From NCBI GenBank assembly GCA_934317845.1, contig CAKRES010000003.1:1-64000 (forward strand): 64,000 bases of DNA. The letters run 5' to 3'. Shown here one piece after another: positions 15,215-24,686 of the stretch. This DNA is from an uncultured Lachnospiraceae bacterium. Its GTDB lineage: Bacteria > Bacillota > Clostridia > Lachnospirales > Lachnospiraceae. The translations under genes were made by a program, and so were the position numbers. The notes beneath the pieces are model-generated. The model saw only the letters and a program-made list of their open reading frames with translations, was not told the DNA's origin and made no database searches. Positions within the stretch are counted from its first letter, which is position 1. Each line of letters begins with the position of its first letter.

Positions 15215-16591
15215 ATGCATATAACCGTCCCAAAGGGAGCGGCAGAAATACTTAACCGTCTTCACCGGGAGGGCTATGAAGCCTATGTGGTAGGTGGCTG
15301 CGTGCGGGATGCCATGCTCGGACGTACCCCGGATGACTGGGATATTACGACGAATGCTTCCCCACAGGAGGTAAAACAATTATTTTCCCATACGATCGAT
15401 ACCGGGATTCAGCATGGTACGGTAACCGTCATGAAGGAGCATGTAGGATACGAGGTAACGACCTATCGTGTGGATGGTGTGTATGAGGATCACCGCCGCC
15501 CAAGCAATGTCAGTTTTACCAAGAGCCTGAAGGAAGATATGCTGCGCCGCGATTTTACGATCAATGCGATGGCATATAATGAAGAAGAGGGCGTGGTAGA
15601 TTATTTTGAAGGGCAGGAAGATCTGAAAAGAGGGATCATCCGTTGTGTAGGTGAGGCGTCACACCGGTTTGATGAGGATGCACTTCGGGTACTTCGTGCC
15701 ATGCGCTTTAGTGCGCAGCTTGATTTTACGATTGATGAAAAAACGCTGGCTGCCATGCAGGAAAAAGCAGAATATCTAAGGGATATCAGTGCAGAGCGGA
15801 TCCGTGTGGAATTGACGAAGCTGTTGCTCTCAGATCACACAGACCGTCTGTTGACGGTTGGATATAAGACAGGCATTACGAAAGTCATTATGCCGTGGTT
15901 TGACCGGATGCTTGCTACGACACAGGAAAATCCACACCATTACTATGATGTAGGACGGCACTGTTTAAAAGCAGTGGAACAGATTCCGAAAACGACAGTA
16001 CTCCGTTATGCTGCGCTGCTGCATGATGTAGCCAAACCAGAGGTAAAAACCACAGACGAGCATGGAGTGTGTCATTTTTACCAGCATGCGAAGGAAAGTG
16101 CTGAGATGGCAAGACAGATCCTAAGAGGACTGAAATTTGACAACGATACGGTGCGTCGTGTCAAGGAGCTGATCTACTGGCATGACTACAACTGGGGAAG
16201 CAGTGTGAATCGCAATCAGGTGCGCAGAGCCGCGTCAAAGATCGGGGCGGATTATATGGAGGAACTGTTTTTGCTGCAGCGTGCCGATTGTCTGGCACAA
16301 AGTACTTATATGCAGAAGGAGAAGCTTGCGCTGCTGGATGAGATTGAGGCATGCTACAAAGACATCAGAAAAGAGGGAGAGTGCCTTTGTATTCATGATC
16401 TTGCGATCAATGGATCTGATCTGATCCGGATGGGGATGAAACCCGGCAAAAAGCTGGGACAGGTGCTTTCGTATCTGCTGGAGCAGGTGCTCATTCATCC
16501 GGAATGGAATGAAAAAGCACGGTTGATGCAGTTAGTCGAAGAAAAAGAGTTACAGGAAAGAGCAGTAAGTCAGGAGTGTGAAAGAAAATGA
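15215..16591 (+). CDS. cca: CCA-adding tRNA nucleotidyltransferase
   Basis: 459 residues. Adds or repairs the 3' CCA of tRNAs. The nucleotidyltransferase head domain has GGCVRD and the DWDITT metal-binding aspartates, then RRDFTINAMAYN and the ERIRVEL region. A C-terminal HD domain (LLHDVAKP, about 271-278, then YQHAKESAEM) is present as in many Gram-positive enzymes. Start choice: ATG 15215 follows GAGGTGA; the frame from 15170 has no ribosome site. The last four bases overlap the start of the next secreted protein gene (ATGA), an unusual coupling between a housekeeping and an exported protein. Confidence 0.93.
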   Translation: MHITVPKGAAEILNRLHREGYEAYVVGGCVRDAMLGRTPDDWDITTNASPQEVKQLFSHTIDTGIQHGTVTVMKEHVGYEVTTYRVDGVYEDHRRPSNVSFTKSLKEDMLRRDFTINAMAYNEEEGVVDYFEGQEDLKRGIIRCVGEASHRFDEDALRVLRAMRFSAQLDFTIDEKTLAAMQEKAEYLRDISAERIRVELTKLLLSDHTDRLLTVGYKTGITKVIMPWFDRMLATTQENPHHYYDVGRHCLKAVEQIPKTTVLRYAALLHDVAKPEVKTTDEHGVCHFYQHAKESAEMARQILRGLKFDNDTVRRVKELIYWHDYNWGSSVNRNQVRRAASKIGADYMEELFLLQRADCLAQSTYMQKEKLALLDEIEACYKDIRKEGECLCIHDLAINGSDLIRMGMKPGKKLGQVLSYLLEQVLIHPEWNEKARLMQLVEEKELQERAVSQECERK

Positions 16592-17781
16592 AAACAAACA
16601 GAATGAAACGTATGGCAGCCTTTGTGCTGGCAGGCAGTCTTCTCTTATCCGGTATGATCGGAGGGAAAGAGGCAGATATTGCATTTGCAGAGGGAGAGAC
16701 CGCTCCTGTTGAAACAACGGTTTCGCAGGATGCGGCAGCGACGACAACGGTAGAAAAGCAGCTTCCTTCCGGTATTGGAATCGCGTTGATGGAAGGAGAA
16801 GCAGTTGATATTGATGTAGAAGTCGGAACTACGAATGTCATTCCGATCACGATGGAACAAAAAGGGTATCTGAATCTCATACGGACGGACGAGTCAGAAG
16901 AACAGGTGAAGATCGCAGTGGTGAGTACGGATCGCAGCGAATCCTATGTGGATGAGATGGTCGATGCGGATGACGAAACCGGAGCCTGCGCACTTACAGC
17001 AGGAGATTATTTAGTTGCGATCAGCGGTGATGCTGCTGTAACAATTACGTTAAAAGCACAGTACTCTGCAGGTGTTACGTTATCGATTGGAAGAACAAAC
17101 AAGTTGGCTCTGATGAAACACGATTCCTCCAGCCGTTTTTACGCACAATTTCAAGCGCAAAAGACCGGATATCTGGAAGTGGAGAATAAGACCAGATCAA
17201 AAGTAAGTATCGGACTTACGGATCTTAACAAAAAATCGTTGAGTCCGGCTGCGTCGTTATCCGGGTATTCTTCTAAAAATCACAAAGATGGAAAAACAAA
17301 GACCGGGTATGGTGTGATCAAAGGAAAAACGTATCTGCTTTATGTGAAAGCAGCTTCTTCAGTAAAAACGGTTTCACTGGCAACTACTATTAAAAACTAC
17401 AATTCCATCGGGGGCCGTTCTTTTAAGGGGGCAAAAACCCTGAAAAGAGGAAAGAAGGTCTATGCAACGCTTGGTGCAGGCGAAAAGGCATCTTATTTCC
17501 AATTCAAAAAGCGCTCTTATGGCAGTCGTTCCATTACGATCAAGTCTCTGAAAAATCAGGGAAAACTTACGATGCGGCTATATTACAAAGAGGTATCCGG
17601 AAAGAAGAAGGGCAAGATCCTTCCGGTTAAGGTGGGGGGATCCCATAAAGGCTTTACCAATAAAGCGGAGTATCAGTCTACCTTTAAGATTCCGGCAAAC
17701 TGGCCGAACCGTACTTATTACATTAAAGTGTATAACAGCAGCAAAACGGCAAGTGGCAGCTATCAGATGACTCTTCGTTAG
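16588..17781 (+). CDS. Secreted beta-sandwich protein, translationally coupled to cca
   Basis: 397 residues of unknown function. Signal peptide: MKTNRMKRMAAFVLAG core, cut near AFAEG (residue 35). Then a threonine-rich linker and repeated beta-sandwich segments that look like pre-peptidase C-terminal (PPC) domains: two to three units with GYLNLIR, GYLEVENK and YFQFKKR strands. The end is lysine-rich, as in the other secreted proteins here. The start overlaps the cca stop by four bases. Terminator at 17788-17829. No enzyme motif was found. Confidence 0.72.
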   Translation: MKTNRMKRMAAFVLAGSLLLSGMIGGKEADIAFAEGETAPVETTVSQDAAATTTVEKQLPSGIGIALMEGEAVDIDVEVGTTNVIPITMEQKGYLNLIRTDESEEQVKIAVVSTDRSESYVDEMVDADDETGACALTAGDYLVAISGDAAVTITLKAQYSAGVTLSIGRTNKLALMKHDSSSRFYAQFQAQKTGYLEVENKTRSKVSIGLTDLNKKSLSPAASLSGYSSKNHKDGKTKTGYGVIKGKTYLLYVKAASSVKTVSLATTIKNYNSIGGRSFKGAKTLKRGKKVYATLGAGEKASYFQFKKRSYGSRSITIKSLKNQGKLTMRLYYKEVSGKKKGKILPVKVGGSHKGFTNKAEYQSTFKIPANWPNRTYYIKVYNSSKTASGSYQMTLR

Positions 17782-17787
17782 CAAAAC

Positions 17788-17829
17788 GGGGCATTTCCTT
17801 TCCATTTTGGAAAGGGGATGTCCTTTTTT
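17788..17829 (+). terminator. Terminator
   Basis: A stem of about 15 bp (17789-17803 with 17809-17823, two G-T pairs), ATTTT loop and a T-run to 17829. The end of the T-run touches the -35 of the next promoter. Confidence 0.88.
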
Positions 17830-17857
17830 CATATTCTTATTTCCAAAGACATACATA
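17829..17857 (+). promoter_or_regulatory. Sigma-E-like sporulation promoter
   Basis: TCATATT at 17829-17835 matches the sigma-E -35 (KMATATT), followed by 14 bases and CATACATA at 17850-17857, seven of eight bases of the -10 (CATACAHT). It lies 45 bases before the CotS-like gene, fitting mother-cell expression. Confidence 0.6.
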
Positions 17858-17901
17858 TTAGTGATAAGGTTTGACAGTGAAATATGAAGCGGGGGGATCT
17901 T

Positions 17902-19020
17902 GTGGAAAAAATAGAAGAGTTATTGGAATGTTATGCACTTTCTACCGTTCGCATTTTCAGGGGAAAGAAAATGGTTATGCTTGCGGACGAAAAAGGGCAG
18001 CTTTACGGGATCAGCACCGTGAGAGCGAGTGAACACAGAACCGAGCGGGAATACTATGTGAAAGACTATCTGATCCGGCAGGGCTTTGTCAGGATCGACC
18101 AGCTTGTAAGAAATGAGGATGGACGTTTTTTGACGGAAGATAAGTATCATACTCCGTATTTGCTGCGTCATTTTTTTAACGGACCGGAGCTGAATGTGTA
18201 TGAAATGCAGCAGGTACGGGAAGGAGCTGCCAATTTAGCAAAACTTCATTTGAGCGCGGAAGGGATCTGTACGTACTTGAAGGAGGCGGAAGATGAGGTG
18301 AAGCAGCGGTATGAGGAAGAGATGGCTGCGTGTGAAGAGGAGGAAGAAAAAGAGTTTTTGCAAAAACAGCGGGATGCCATTTACTATTATGATGCAACAG
18401 AGGAAAAACATGAAAAAGAGGGGATCGGTGCAAAAGAGTGGTGTGAAGGAATGCTGTTAAAACGTGACCGGGAGCTGAAGAGGATTGCTTCTTACATGAA
18501 GAAAATGAATAAAAAGAGTCCCTTTACGGAACAATACAATCATTGTTCCGGTTTGTTTTTAAAAGAAAGTGCAGAGGCGATGAAACAGATAGCGATGCTG
18601 TTTTCGGAGGAAGAACGGCTGCCATATGGATTGCTGCATGGGAATTATCAGCATCATAATGTGTTGAAAACAGAGCAGGGATGGGCAACGATCGGAATGG
18701 AGCAGTTCCGGTTTGGTCCGAGTGTCGTGGATCTGTATGATTATGTCAGAAAAGTATTGGAAAAGAACCAGTACTGCTATGAGGTGGTGAAAGAGACTTT
18801 AAAAGGTTATGAATCGGGACGGCACCTGACCAGAGCAGAATATAAGACACTGTTTCTCCTGCTTTCTTATCCGGAGAAATTCTGGAAGATCTCCAACCGC
18901 TATTACAATACGAAAAAGACCTGGGTGCCGCCAAAGATGGTGGAAAAGCTTCATAAAGTTGTAGAACAGAACCAACGCAAGAGAGATTTTTTGGTGAAAT
19001 TTCGAGAAGATTATGTATAA
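17902..19020 (+). CDS. CotS-family spore coat protein (kinase-like fold)
   Basis: 372 residues. CotS-family proteins are structural spore coat components with an aminoglycoside phosphotransferase/choline kinase-like fold. LLHGNYQHHNVL (about 250) is the counterpart of the kinase HGDxxxxN loop, but the catalytic Asp is Asn. The following metal-binding IDFE position reads IGME. Catalysis is therefore doubtful. A glutamate-rich helix insertion (about 95-175) is unusual. Start choice: GTG 17902 has GGGGGGA five bases upstream; ATG 17884 is possible but lacks a clear site. A sigma-E-like promoter upstream supports a sporulation role. Confidence 0.78.
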   Translation: MEKIEELLECYALSTVRIFRGKKMVMLADEKGQLYGISTVRASEHRTEREYYVKDYLIRQGFVRIDQLVRNEDGRFLTEDKYHTPYLLRHFFNGPELNVYEMQQVREGAANLAKLHLSAEGICTYLKEAEDEVKQRYEEEMAACEEEEEKEFLQKQRDAIYYYDATEEKHEKEGIGAKEWCEGMLLKRDRELKRIASYMKKMNKKSPFTEQYNHCSGLFLKESAEAMKQIAMLFSEEERLPYGLLHGNYQHHNVLKTEQGWATIGMEQFRFGPSVVDLYDYVRKVLEKNQYCYEVVKETLKGYESGRHLTRAEYKTLFLLLSYPEKFWKISNRYYNTKKTWVPPKMVEKLHKVVEQNQRKRDFLVKFREDYV

Positions 19021-19120
19021 TTTCTCCTTTTTCTTTATTTTTCTTTCAAATTAGTTTATAATAACCACGTATGTGTCTTGCAAACAAGGAAAGAAAAGTT
19101 GAGAATATTGAGGTGAAGAC

Positions 19121-20380
19121 GTGAAAAACAGAAAGCTGATTTGTTTGTGCACCGCGCTTTTATTACTCTTGGCTGGTGTTTGCGGATGTACAAAACGAGG
19201 AACGATAACTACAAAAGAGGAACCTGTGTCCAATACGGAACAAAAACAGGAACAAGTAAGTACAGATGGCAGAACTCTGCTTGCAGTGATCTCGGATGAG
19301 GAAGAACAGGCATTTTCCTTGACAGATATTGACAGTGGTCTGATCTATCACCTGACTTACAACACAACAACACAATTTACAAGCCGGTACAAAGAGCCGA
19401 TGGCGGCAAACCAGTGTGAGATCGGACAGATCGTGGAAGTCAGTTATGATCCTGCTACCTCTGTGATCCGCACTCTTCAGATCTCCTATGATGCATGGGA
19501 ATATGAAAATGTCATCGGAATGACTTATGACCAGAGTGCTTCCCGCATTTATTATAAGGGAACAGCCTATGCCTATCAGAATGCGCTGGTGCTATACGAT
19601 AAGACCAGGCAGAAAGCAGACGAAGCAGCGGGGACGGATGCTTCCGTGCAAGAGGTATCTTCGGACGCATCGAAGGAGAAAGTGGCATCTGAGGATGCCG
19701 GAATCCAGACACCGGGGCGACGCTACCGGGTGGCATTAAATGACATCTCCGATCAGGATACGGTAACGCTTCGCGGTTACAAGGGCAAGATCTGCTCTGT
19801 AGTCATTGAAAAGGGGCATGGACTGGTACGGCTTAAGGATTATTCTACCTATATCGGGGGAATGGTCAGCATTGGAAATGTGATCGAGCCGGTGACAAAG
19901 GATATGGTATTGACTGTTCCGGTTGGCAAATGGACACTTTCCATTGATAAAGATGGCAAGATGGGAACGAAGGATGTTGTGGTCGAGCAGAATAAAGACC
20001 AGACGATCAGCCTTGGGGATCTGACGATCATTGCGGAGCGGCGTGGTATTATGCAGTTTCATGTGACGCCGGAGGATTGTGTGATTACCGTAGATGGACA
20101 GGAATATACCGATAAGACAAAATTTGTGCTGGCATATGGCAGACACAGGGTGTCTGTAAGTGCAGTGGGATATAAATCCTACAATGGAACGATTACAGTA
20201 AAAGCAGCGTATATGAATGTGAACGTGGATCTGGTGGAATTGTCCTCCTCTGCGGATGCAACAATGAATACCAGTGCGACAACTGCGAATGCTGCAGCAA
20301 CCACACAGATATTACAACAGACTGTAACAACCACACAAAGTACAGAACAGACAGTGACGACAGAGGTGACAGGACAGTGA
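19121..20380 (+). CDS. Lipoprotein with PEGA-like domain
   Basis: 419 residues. The N-terminus (KNRKLICLCTALLLLLAGVCGC) has a hydrophobic core ending in VCGC, a lipobox-like site, so Cys24 should be lipidated and the protein held on the outer face of the membrane. A conserved beta-rich region follows. Near 305-370, ITVDGQEY, YGRHRVSVSAVGY and YNGTITV form a PEGA-like beta domain, common in surface lipoproteins. The tail is Thr/Ala-rich and low in complexity. GTG start with GAGGTGA before it. Function unknown. The phosphoglucomutase gene begins 61 bases later. Confidence 0.75.
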   Translation: MKNRKLICLCTALLLLLAGVCGCTKRGTITTKEEPVSNTEQKQEQVSTDGRTLLAVISDEEEQAFSLTDIDSGLIYHLTYNTTTQFTSRYKEPMAANQCEIGQIVEVSYDPATSVIRTLQISYDAWEYENVIGMTYDQSASRIYYKGTAYAYQNALVLYDKTRQKADEAAGTDASVQEVSSDASKEKVASEDAGIQTPGRRYRVALNDISDQDTVTLRGYKGKICSVVIEKGHGLVRLKDYSTYIGGMVSIGNVIEPVTKDMVLTVPVGKWTLSIDKDGKMGTKDVVVEQNKDQTISLGDLTIIAERRGIMQFHVTPEDCVITVDGQEYTDKTKFVLAYGRHRVSVSAVGYKSYNGTITVKAAYMNVNVDLVELSSSADATMNTSATTANAAATTQILQQTVTTTQSTEQTVTTEVTGQ

Positions 20381-20441
20381 TCCTTCGTCGATTATAGAAA
20401 CATATGTGACTCACGTAAGAGAGATCAGAAAGGAGTACAAG

Positions 20442-22175
20442 GTGAACTATAAGCAGGTATATGAGGAGTGGTTACGTAACCCGTATTTTGATACGGAGAC
20501 AAACTTCGAACTAGAGAGTATCAAGTACAACGAAAATGAGATTAAAGAGCGTTTTTACAAGGATCTGGAATTTGGAACGGCGGGACTTCGTGGTATTATC
20601 GGAGCCGGTATTAACCGCATGAACAAGTATGTGGTGCGCCGGGCTACCCAGGGACTAGCCAACTATATTTTGATTCAGGGTAAAGAGAGTCAGGGTGTTG
20701 CGATCGCATATGATTCCAGACGAAAATCTACCCAGTTTGCGCAGGAAGCAGCATTGACACTGTGTGCCAATGGGATCAAAGCCTACATTTTCGAGTCTTT
20801 AAGACCTACTCCGGAGCTTTCCTTTGCGGTTCGCCATCTGGGCTGTGTGGCCGGTATCAACGTTACTGCCAGTCATAACCCACCTGAGTACAATGGATAT
20901 AAAGTATACTGGGAGGACGGTGCGCAGATCACGCCGCCACATGATGCCGGAATCATGCGTGAGGTGGCAGCAGTGGAAGACTGGGCAACAATCCGTACCA
21001 TGACAAAAGAACAGGCGGTCAGAGCAGGCCTTTACCATGTGATCGGCAAAGAAGTTGATGACTGCTATATGGAGCAGCTGAAAAAGCTGGTGCTTCATCC
21101 GGAGTGTATCAAGAAATGGGCAGACAAACTTACGATCGTATATACACCGCTACATGGAACTGGTAATCTCCCAGCAAGAAGGATCTTAGATGAGATCGGA
21201 TTTAAAAATGTTTATGTAGTACCGGAGCAGGAGCTTCCAAATGGAGAGTTTCCGACGGTATCTTATCCAAACCCGGAGGCAGCAGAAGCATTTACGTTGG
21301 CACTTGCGCTGGCCAAGGAGAAGGATGCGGATCTTGTGCTGGCAACAGATCCGGATGCAGATCGTCTGGGTGTCTATGTGCGTGACAAAAAGGGTGAATA
21401 CCATTGCCTGACAGGTAATATGTCCGGTTGTCTGCTGGCAGATTATGAGATTGGACAGATGAAAGCATTGGGACGGGATATCAGTGACGGTTTCCTGATC
21501 AAAACGATCGTAACCACTAATATGGCAGATGCGATCGCCAAATATTACGATGTAAATCTGATCGAGGTACTGACCGGATTTAAGTACATTGGACAGCAGA
21601 TCCTCAAGATGGAAGAGACAGGAAAAGGAAAGTACCTGTTTGGATTTGAGGAGAGTTACGGCTGCCTGATCGGAACACATGCAAGAGATAAGGATGCGAT
21701 CGTTGCAACGATGGCTCTTTGTGAGGCGGCTGCATACTATATGGACAAGGGTATGACGATGTGGGATGCCATGGTGGATCTTTATGAGAGAATGGGCTAC
21801 TACATGGATGGTATTCAGACCATCTCACTTCCGGGTGTAGAAGGTGGAGAGAAGATCCAGCAAATCCTGTCAGAGCTTCGGGCAAATCCACCAAAAGAAT
21901 TTGATGGATATAAGGTAAGAAGTTTCCGTGATTATAAAATGAACACGATCACGGATAACAAGACCGGTAAAGTCACACCGACCGGACTTCCAAATTCCAA
22001 CGTTCTTTACTTTGATATGGAGGATGGTGTATGGTTATGTGTGCGCCCATCCGGAACAGAGCCAAAGATCAAGTTTTACTATGGCGTAAAGGGCAAGGAT
22101 TTAGAGGATGCAAAGAAGCTTTCTGACCGTCTTGGAGCGAAAGTGGTAGAAATGATCCACAAGATGATCGGATAA
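20442..22175 (+). CDS. pgcA: Phosphoglucomutase / phosphomannomutase
   Basis: 578 residues of the alpha-D-phosphohexomutase family, which interconverts glucose 1- and 6-phosphate. TASHNPPEYNG contains the phosphoserine (about 140), DPDADRLG binds magnesium (about 302-309), FGFEESYG is the sugar-binding loop (about 403) and RPSGTEPK binds phosphate near the C-terminus. Length fits the long Gram-positive (PgcA) type. Start choice: GTG at 20442 has AAAGGAG six bases upstream; the open frame from 20406 lacks one. It would take glucose 1-phosphate from cellobiose phosphorylase into glycolysis or supply sugar nucleotides. Confidence 0.94.
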   Translation: MNYKQVYEEWLRNPYFDTETNFELESIKYNENEIKERFYKDLEFGTAGLRGIIGAGINRMNKYVVRRATQGLANYILIQGKESQGVAIAYDSRRKSTQFAQEAALTLCANGIKAYIFESLRPTPELSFAVRHLGCVAGINVTASHNPPEYNGYKVYWEDGAQITPPHDAGIMREVAAVEDWATIRTMTKEQAVRAGLYHVIGKEVDDCYMEQLKKLVLHPECIKKWADKLTIVYTPLHGTGNLPARRILDEIGFKNVYVVPEQELPNGEFPTVSYPNPEAAEAFTLALALAKEKDADLVLATDPDADRLGVYVRDKKGEYHCLTGNMSGCLLADYEIGQMKALGRDISDGFLIKTIVTTNMADAIAKYYDVNLIEVLTGFKYIGQQILKMEETGKGKYLFGFEESYGCLIGTHARDKDAIVATMALCEAAAYYMDKGMTMWDAMVDLYERMGYYMDGIQTISLPGVEGGEKIQQILSELRANPPKEFDGYKVRSFRDYKMNTITDNKTGKVTPTGLPNSNVLYFDMEDGVWLCVRPSGTEPKIKFYYGVKGKDLEDAKKLSDRLGAKVVEMIHKMIG

Positions 22176-22195
22176 CCAAAAATATAAGAAATCAC

Positions 22196-22248
22196 AAAAA
22201 GCACAGAGAATGCGGGACGGCAGGATCGTATTGTTTGTGCTTTTTTTT
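22196..22248 (+). terminator. Terminator of phosphoglucomutase
   Basis: AAAAAGCACA (22196-22205) pairs exactly with TGTGCTTTTT (22236-22245), a 30-base loop and eight T. Confidence 0.75.
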
Positions 22249-22272
22249 ACACAAAAAGAGAAGGGAGTTACT

Positions 22273-23001
22273 ATGATCACATTTGAACATGTTTCCAAAT
22301 CATATGATGGAAGAGTGAAAGCAGTAGATGATGTTTCGTTTTCTGTCAACCAGGGGGAGATCGTAGGCTTTATCGGGCCAAACGGTTCCGGCAAAACCAC
22401 CTCCATGAAAATGATGACCGGCATTTTGTCGCCGGATTCAGGAAAGATTACGGTAGCAGGTTATGACATTGAAAAGGAACCGTTAAAGGCGAAGCAGCAG
22501 ATTGGATACAGCTCGGACAACCCGGATCAATTCTTGCGGCTGAAAGGGCTGGAATATCTGAATCTGATCGCAGATATTTATGGTATTTCTGCAAATGACC
22601 GCGAGAAACGAATAGAAAGCTTTGCAAAGGCATTTGGCATTTATGATGCATTGAACCGTCCGATGTCGAGCTATTCTCATGGCATGCGTCAGAAAATGAT
22701 GGTGATCGGTGCGCTGATCCATGAACCGGATGTGTGGATCCTTGATGAGCCGATGACAGGATTGGATCCGGAATCTGCCTTTATCCTGAAAAATATGATG
22801 AAAGAGCATGCGGCAAAAGGACATGCGGTACTGTTTTCCACACATGTGCTGGAGGTAGCAGAAAAGCTGTGTGACCGCGTTGTGATCATCCGTTATGGTA
22901 AGATCCTCTACGAGGGCACGTTAGAGCAGCTTGTCAAGCAGCACGAGGGAAAAACATTAGAAGAGATCTTTTTGGAGATGATGAATCATGAAGGTATATA
23001 G
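22273..23001 (+). CDS. ABC transporter ATP-binding protein
   Basis: 242 residues. Walker A GPNGSGKTT (about 36-44), signature YSHGMRQKM (about 137), Walker B WILDEPMTGLD (about 157) and the switch His in FSTHVLE. Drives the permease encoded next, whose start overlaps this gene by 14 bases. The pair resembles the ATPases of drug or bacteriocin exporters. Start ATG 22273 with GGGAG before it. The substrate is not evident. Confidence 0.92.
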   Translation: MITFEHVSKSYDGRVKAVDDVSFSVNQGEIVGFIGPNGSGKTTSMKMMTGILSPDSGKITVAGYDIEKEPLKAKQQIGYSSDNPDQFLRLKGLEYLNLIADIYGISANDREKRIESFAKAFGIYDALNRPMSSYSHGMRQKMMVIGALIHEPDVWILDEPMTGLDPESAFILKNMMKEHAAKGHAVLFSTHVLEVAEKLCDRVVIIRYGKILYEGTLEQLVKQHEGKTLEEIFLEMMNHEGI

Positions 23002-24634
23002 ACAATTGGTGCGCACGTTTATCGGTGCAGCAGAAACGGATATGCCGGCAGGAAAACGGCAGAAGCTTTTTTATGCCGTGATGGGTGTGGTTGCAGTCTG
23101 CTTTATTATGGTTCCGTGCTGTTTGCTGATCGGCTATCTGTCCTATGGACTGACGCTCGGATTGAATACGGAAAGTGCAGATGGGACGATGTTTATCGTG
23201 CATTTTATTGCGCTGTTTTCGATGGTGTTTGGTATACATGTCATATTAAATGTGTTTTATTTTTCCGGGGACAATACTTACATACTGCCACTTCCCATCT
23301 CGCCGGGGAAGGTGATTGCAGCAAAATTTACGGCAGCACTCGTCAATGAGAGTGTGATGCAGTGGATCGTGTTGTTCAGCGCGGTGATCGGGTTTTTCTT
23401 AGGGGTAGATCATGGACGCTATATGTTTCCGGTTGCGATGCTTGGAGCACTGGTTCTTCCGGTTGCACCGCTTGCTTACTGTGGTATTTTGTGTGTGCTT
23501 ATGATGGCGGGGACAAAGTGGATCCGCAATAAAACACATGCCAGACGTCTTTCTTTTCTTGTTTCTCTCATCATGATCGTGGTAGCGGTTGCGCTGGTTG
23601 GCATGTTAAAAGATATGGATATGATGCGGTTTACGGAGCAGCTGAAGCAGGGCGGGATTTCTTTTTATCACGCAATGAACATCCTGTTTCCAACCAATTA
23701 TCTGTATGGGAAAATGCTGAGCGGAAAAAGCCTGCCTTACTTTTTCCTGTATCTGCTTTTGAACGCTGCGATCCTTCTTGTATTTTATCTGTTGGCGCAG
23801 AAGCTTTACTACAGAGGACTTTTAGGGCTTGGGTCAGAAGGTTCGACAAAAACAAAGCGGTCTTTTACATTGCGTAAAACGAAGCAGCACTCCCCGGCAG
23901 CGGCATACTTTAAAAAGGAGTGTCTGGTGCTGTTTCATACCCCGGCATATTTGATGAACTGCATTTTTGTAAACTTTTTGTGGCCGATACTAGCTTATGC
24001 GGTATATCTGATGCAGGCGGATTCTTCTGTTTTTCAGAATTTTTTTATTTCTTACCGGCTGGAAAATGAACTGGCATGCTGGATCGTAACGCTGCTCGTG
24101 CTGGTGGGAACCGTGCTTTTGACAGCAGCCAACAGTATTGCAGCAAGTGCGATCACACGAGAAGGAAAACATTATGATACGATGAAATATTGGCCGATCT
24201 CGTATCGGACGCAGCTTCACATAAAAGCGGCAGTCAGTATAATGATCAGTAGCGTGTTTGTGGAAGGCTATCTTTTGATCTTTGCAAAGGCGATGAAAAT
24301 GCCGCAGGCAGAGCTTTTGTATGATATGCTGGTCTGCCTGCTGGAAGTGTGTGTCATCTCTTACCTTGGTGTATTTTTAGATACGATAAATCCAAAACTG
24401 ATCTGGGATGATGAGTTAAATGCTCTGCGAGGCAATTATAATATTTTCTTTAACATGGCATATGCGATGCTGCTGTCCGCTTTGTTTACGGGAGCGATGG
24501 CACTGGCATATTTTGCAACGAAGCTGTCCCTGTGGCAGATGAGAGGGCTGCTTCTTCTGGCATTGGTTGTTGGCGTAGTATGGATGGAACGGATCTGTAT
24601 CAAAAAGGGCGAAAAAAATCTGGAAGCACTCTGA
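22988..24634 (+). CDS. ABC transporter permease
   Basis: 548 residues with about twelve hydrophobic spans in two halves separated by a lysine-rich cytoplasmic loop (about 280-300). Starts inside the end of the ATPase gene, so the two are translated together. A large single-polypeptide permease that would form a homodimer or a full pore with one ATPase gene. It is not close to a named family I recognise; I infer an exporter. The stop codon lies in the loop of a strong terminator. Confidence 0.85.
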   Translation: MKVYRQLVRTFIGAAETDMPAGKRQKLFYAVMGVVAVCFIMVPCCLLIGYLSYGLTLGLNTESADGTMFIVHFIALFSMVFGIHVILNVFYFSGDNTYILPLPISPGKVIAAKFTAALVNESVMQWIVLFSAVIGFFLGVDHGRYMFPVAMLGALVLPVAPLAYCGILCVLMMAGTKWIRNKTHARRLSFLVSLIMIVVAVALVGMLKDMDMMRFTEQLKQGGISFYHAMNILFPTNYLYGKMLSGKSLPYFFLYLLLNAAILLVFYLLAQKLYYRGLLGLGSEGSTKTKRSFTLRKTKQHSPAAAYFKKECLVLFHTPAYLMNCIFVNFLWPILAYAVYLMQADSSVFQNFFISYRLENELACWIVTLLVLVGTVLLTAANSIAASAITREGKHYDTMKYWPISYRTQLHIKAAVSIMISSVFVEGYLLIFAKAMKMPQAELLYDMLVCLLEVCVISYLGVFLDTINPKLIWDDELNALRGNYNIFFNMAYAMLLSALFTGAMALAYFATKLSLWQMRGLLLLALVVGVVWMERICIKKGEKNLEAL

Positions 24635-24655
24635 GGAGTCTTCCAGATTTTTTGC
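24616..24655. terminator. Terminator overlapping the permease stop codon
   Basis: AAATCTGGAAG (24616-24626) pairs with CTTCCAGATTT (24640-24650) and T-runs flank it. The permease TGA (24632-24634) falls in the loop. Works in both directions between convergent genes. Confidence 0.9.
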
Positions 24656-24686
24656 CATTTGACACGTGCAGATGTCCTGCTTGTTT

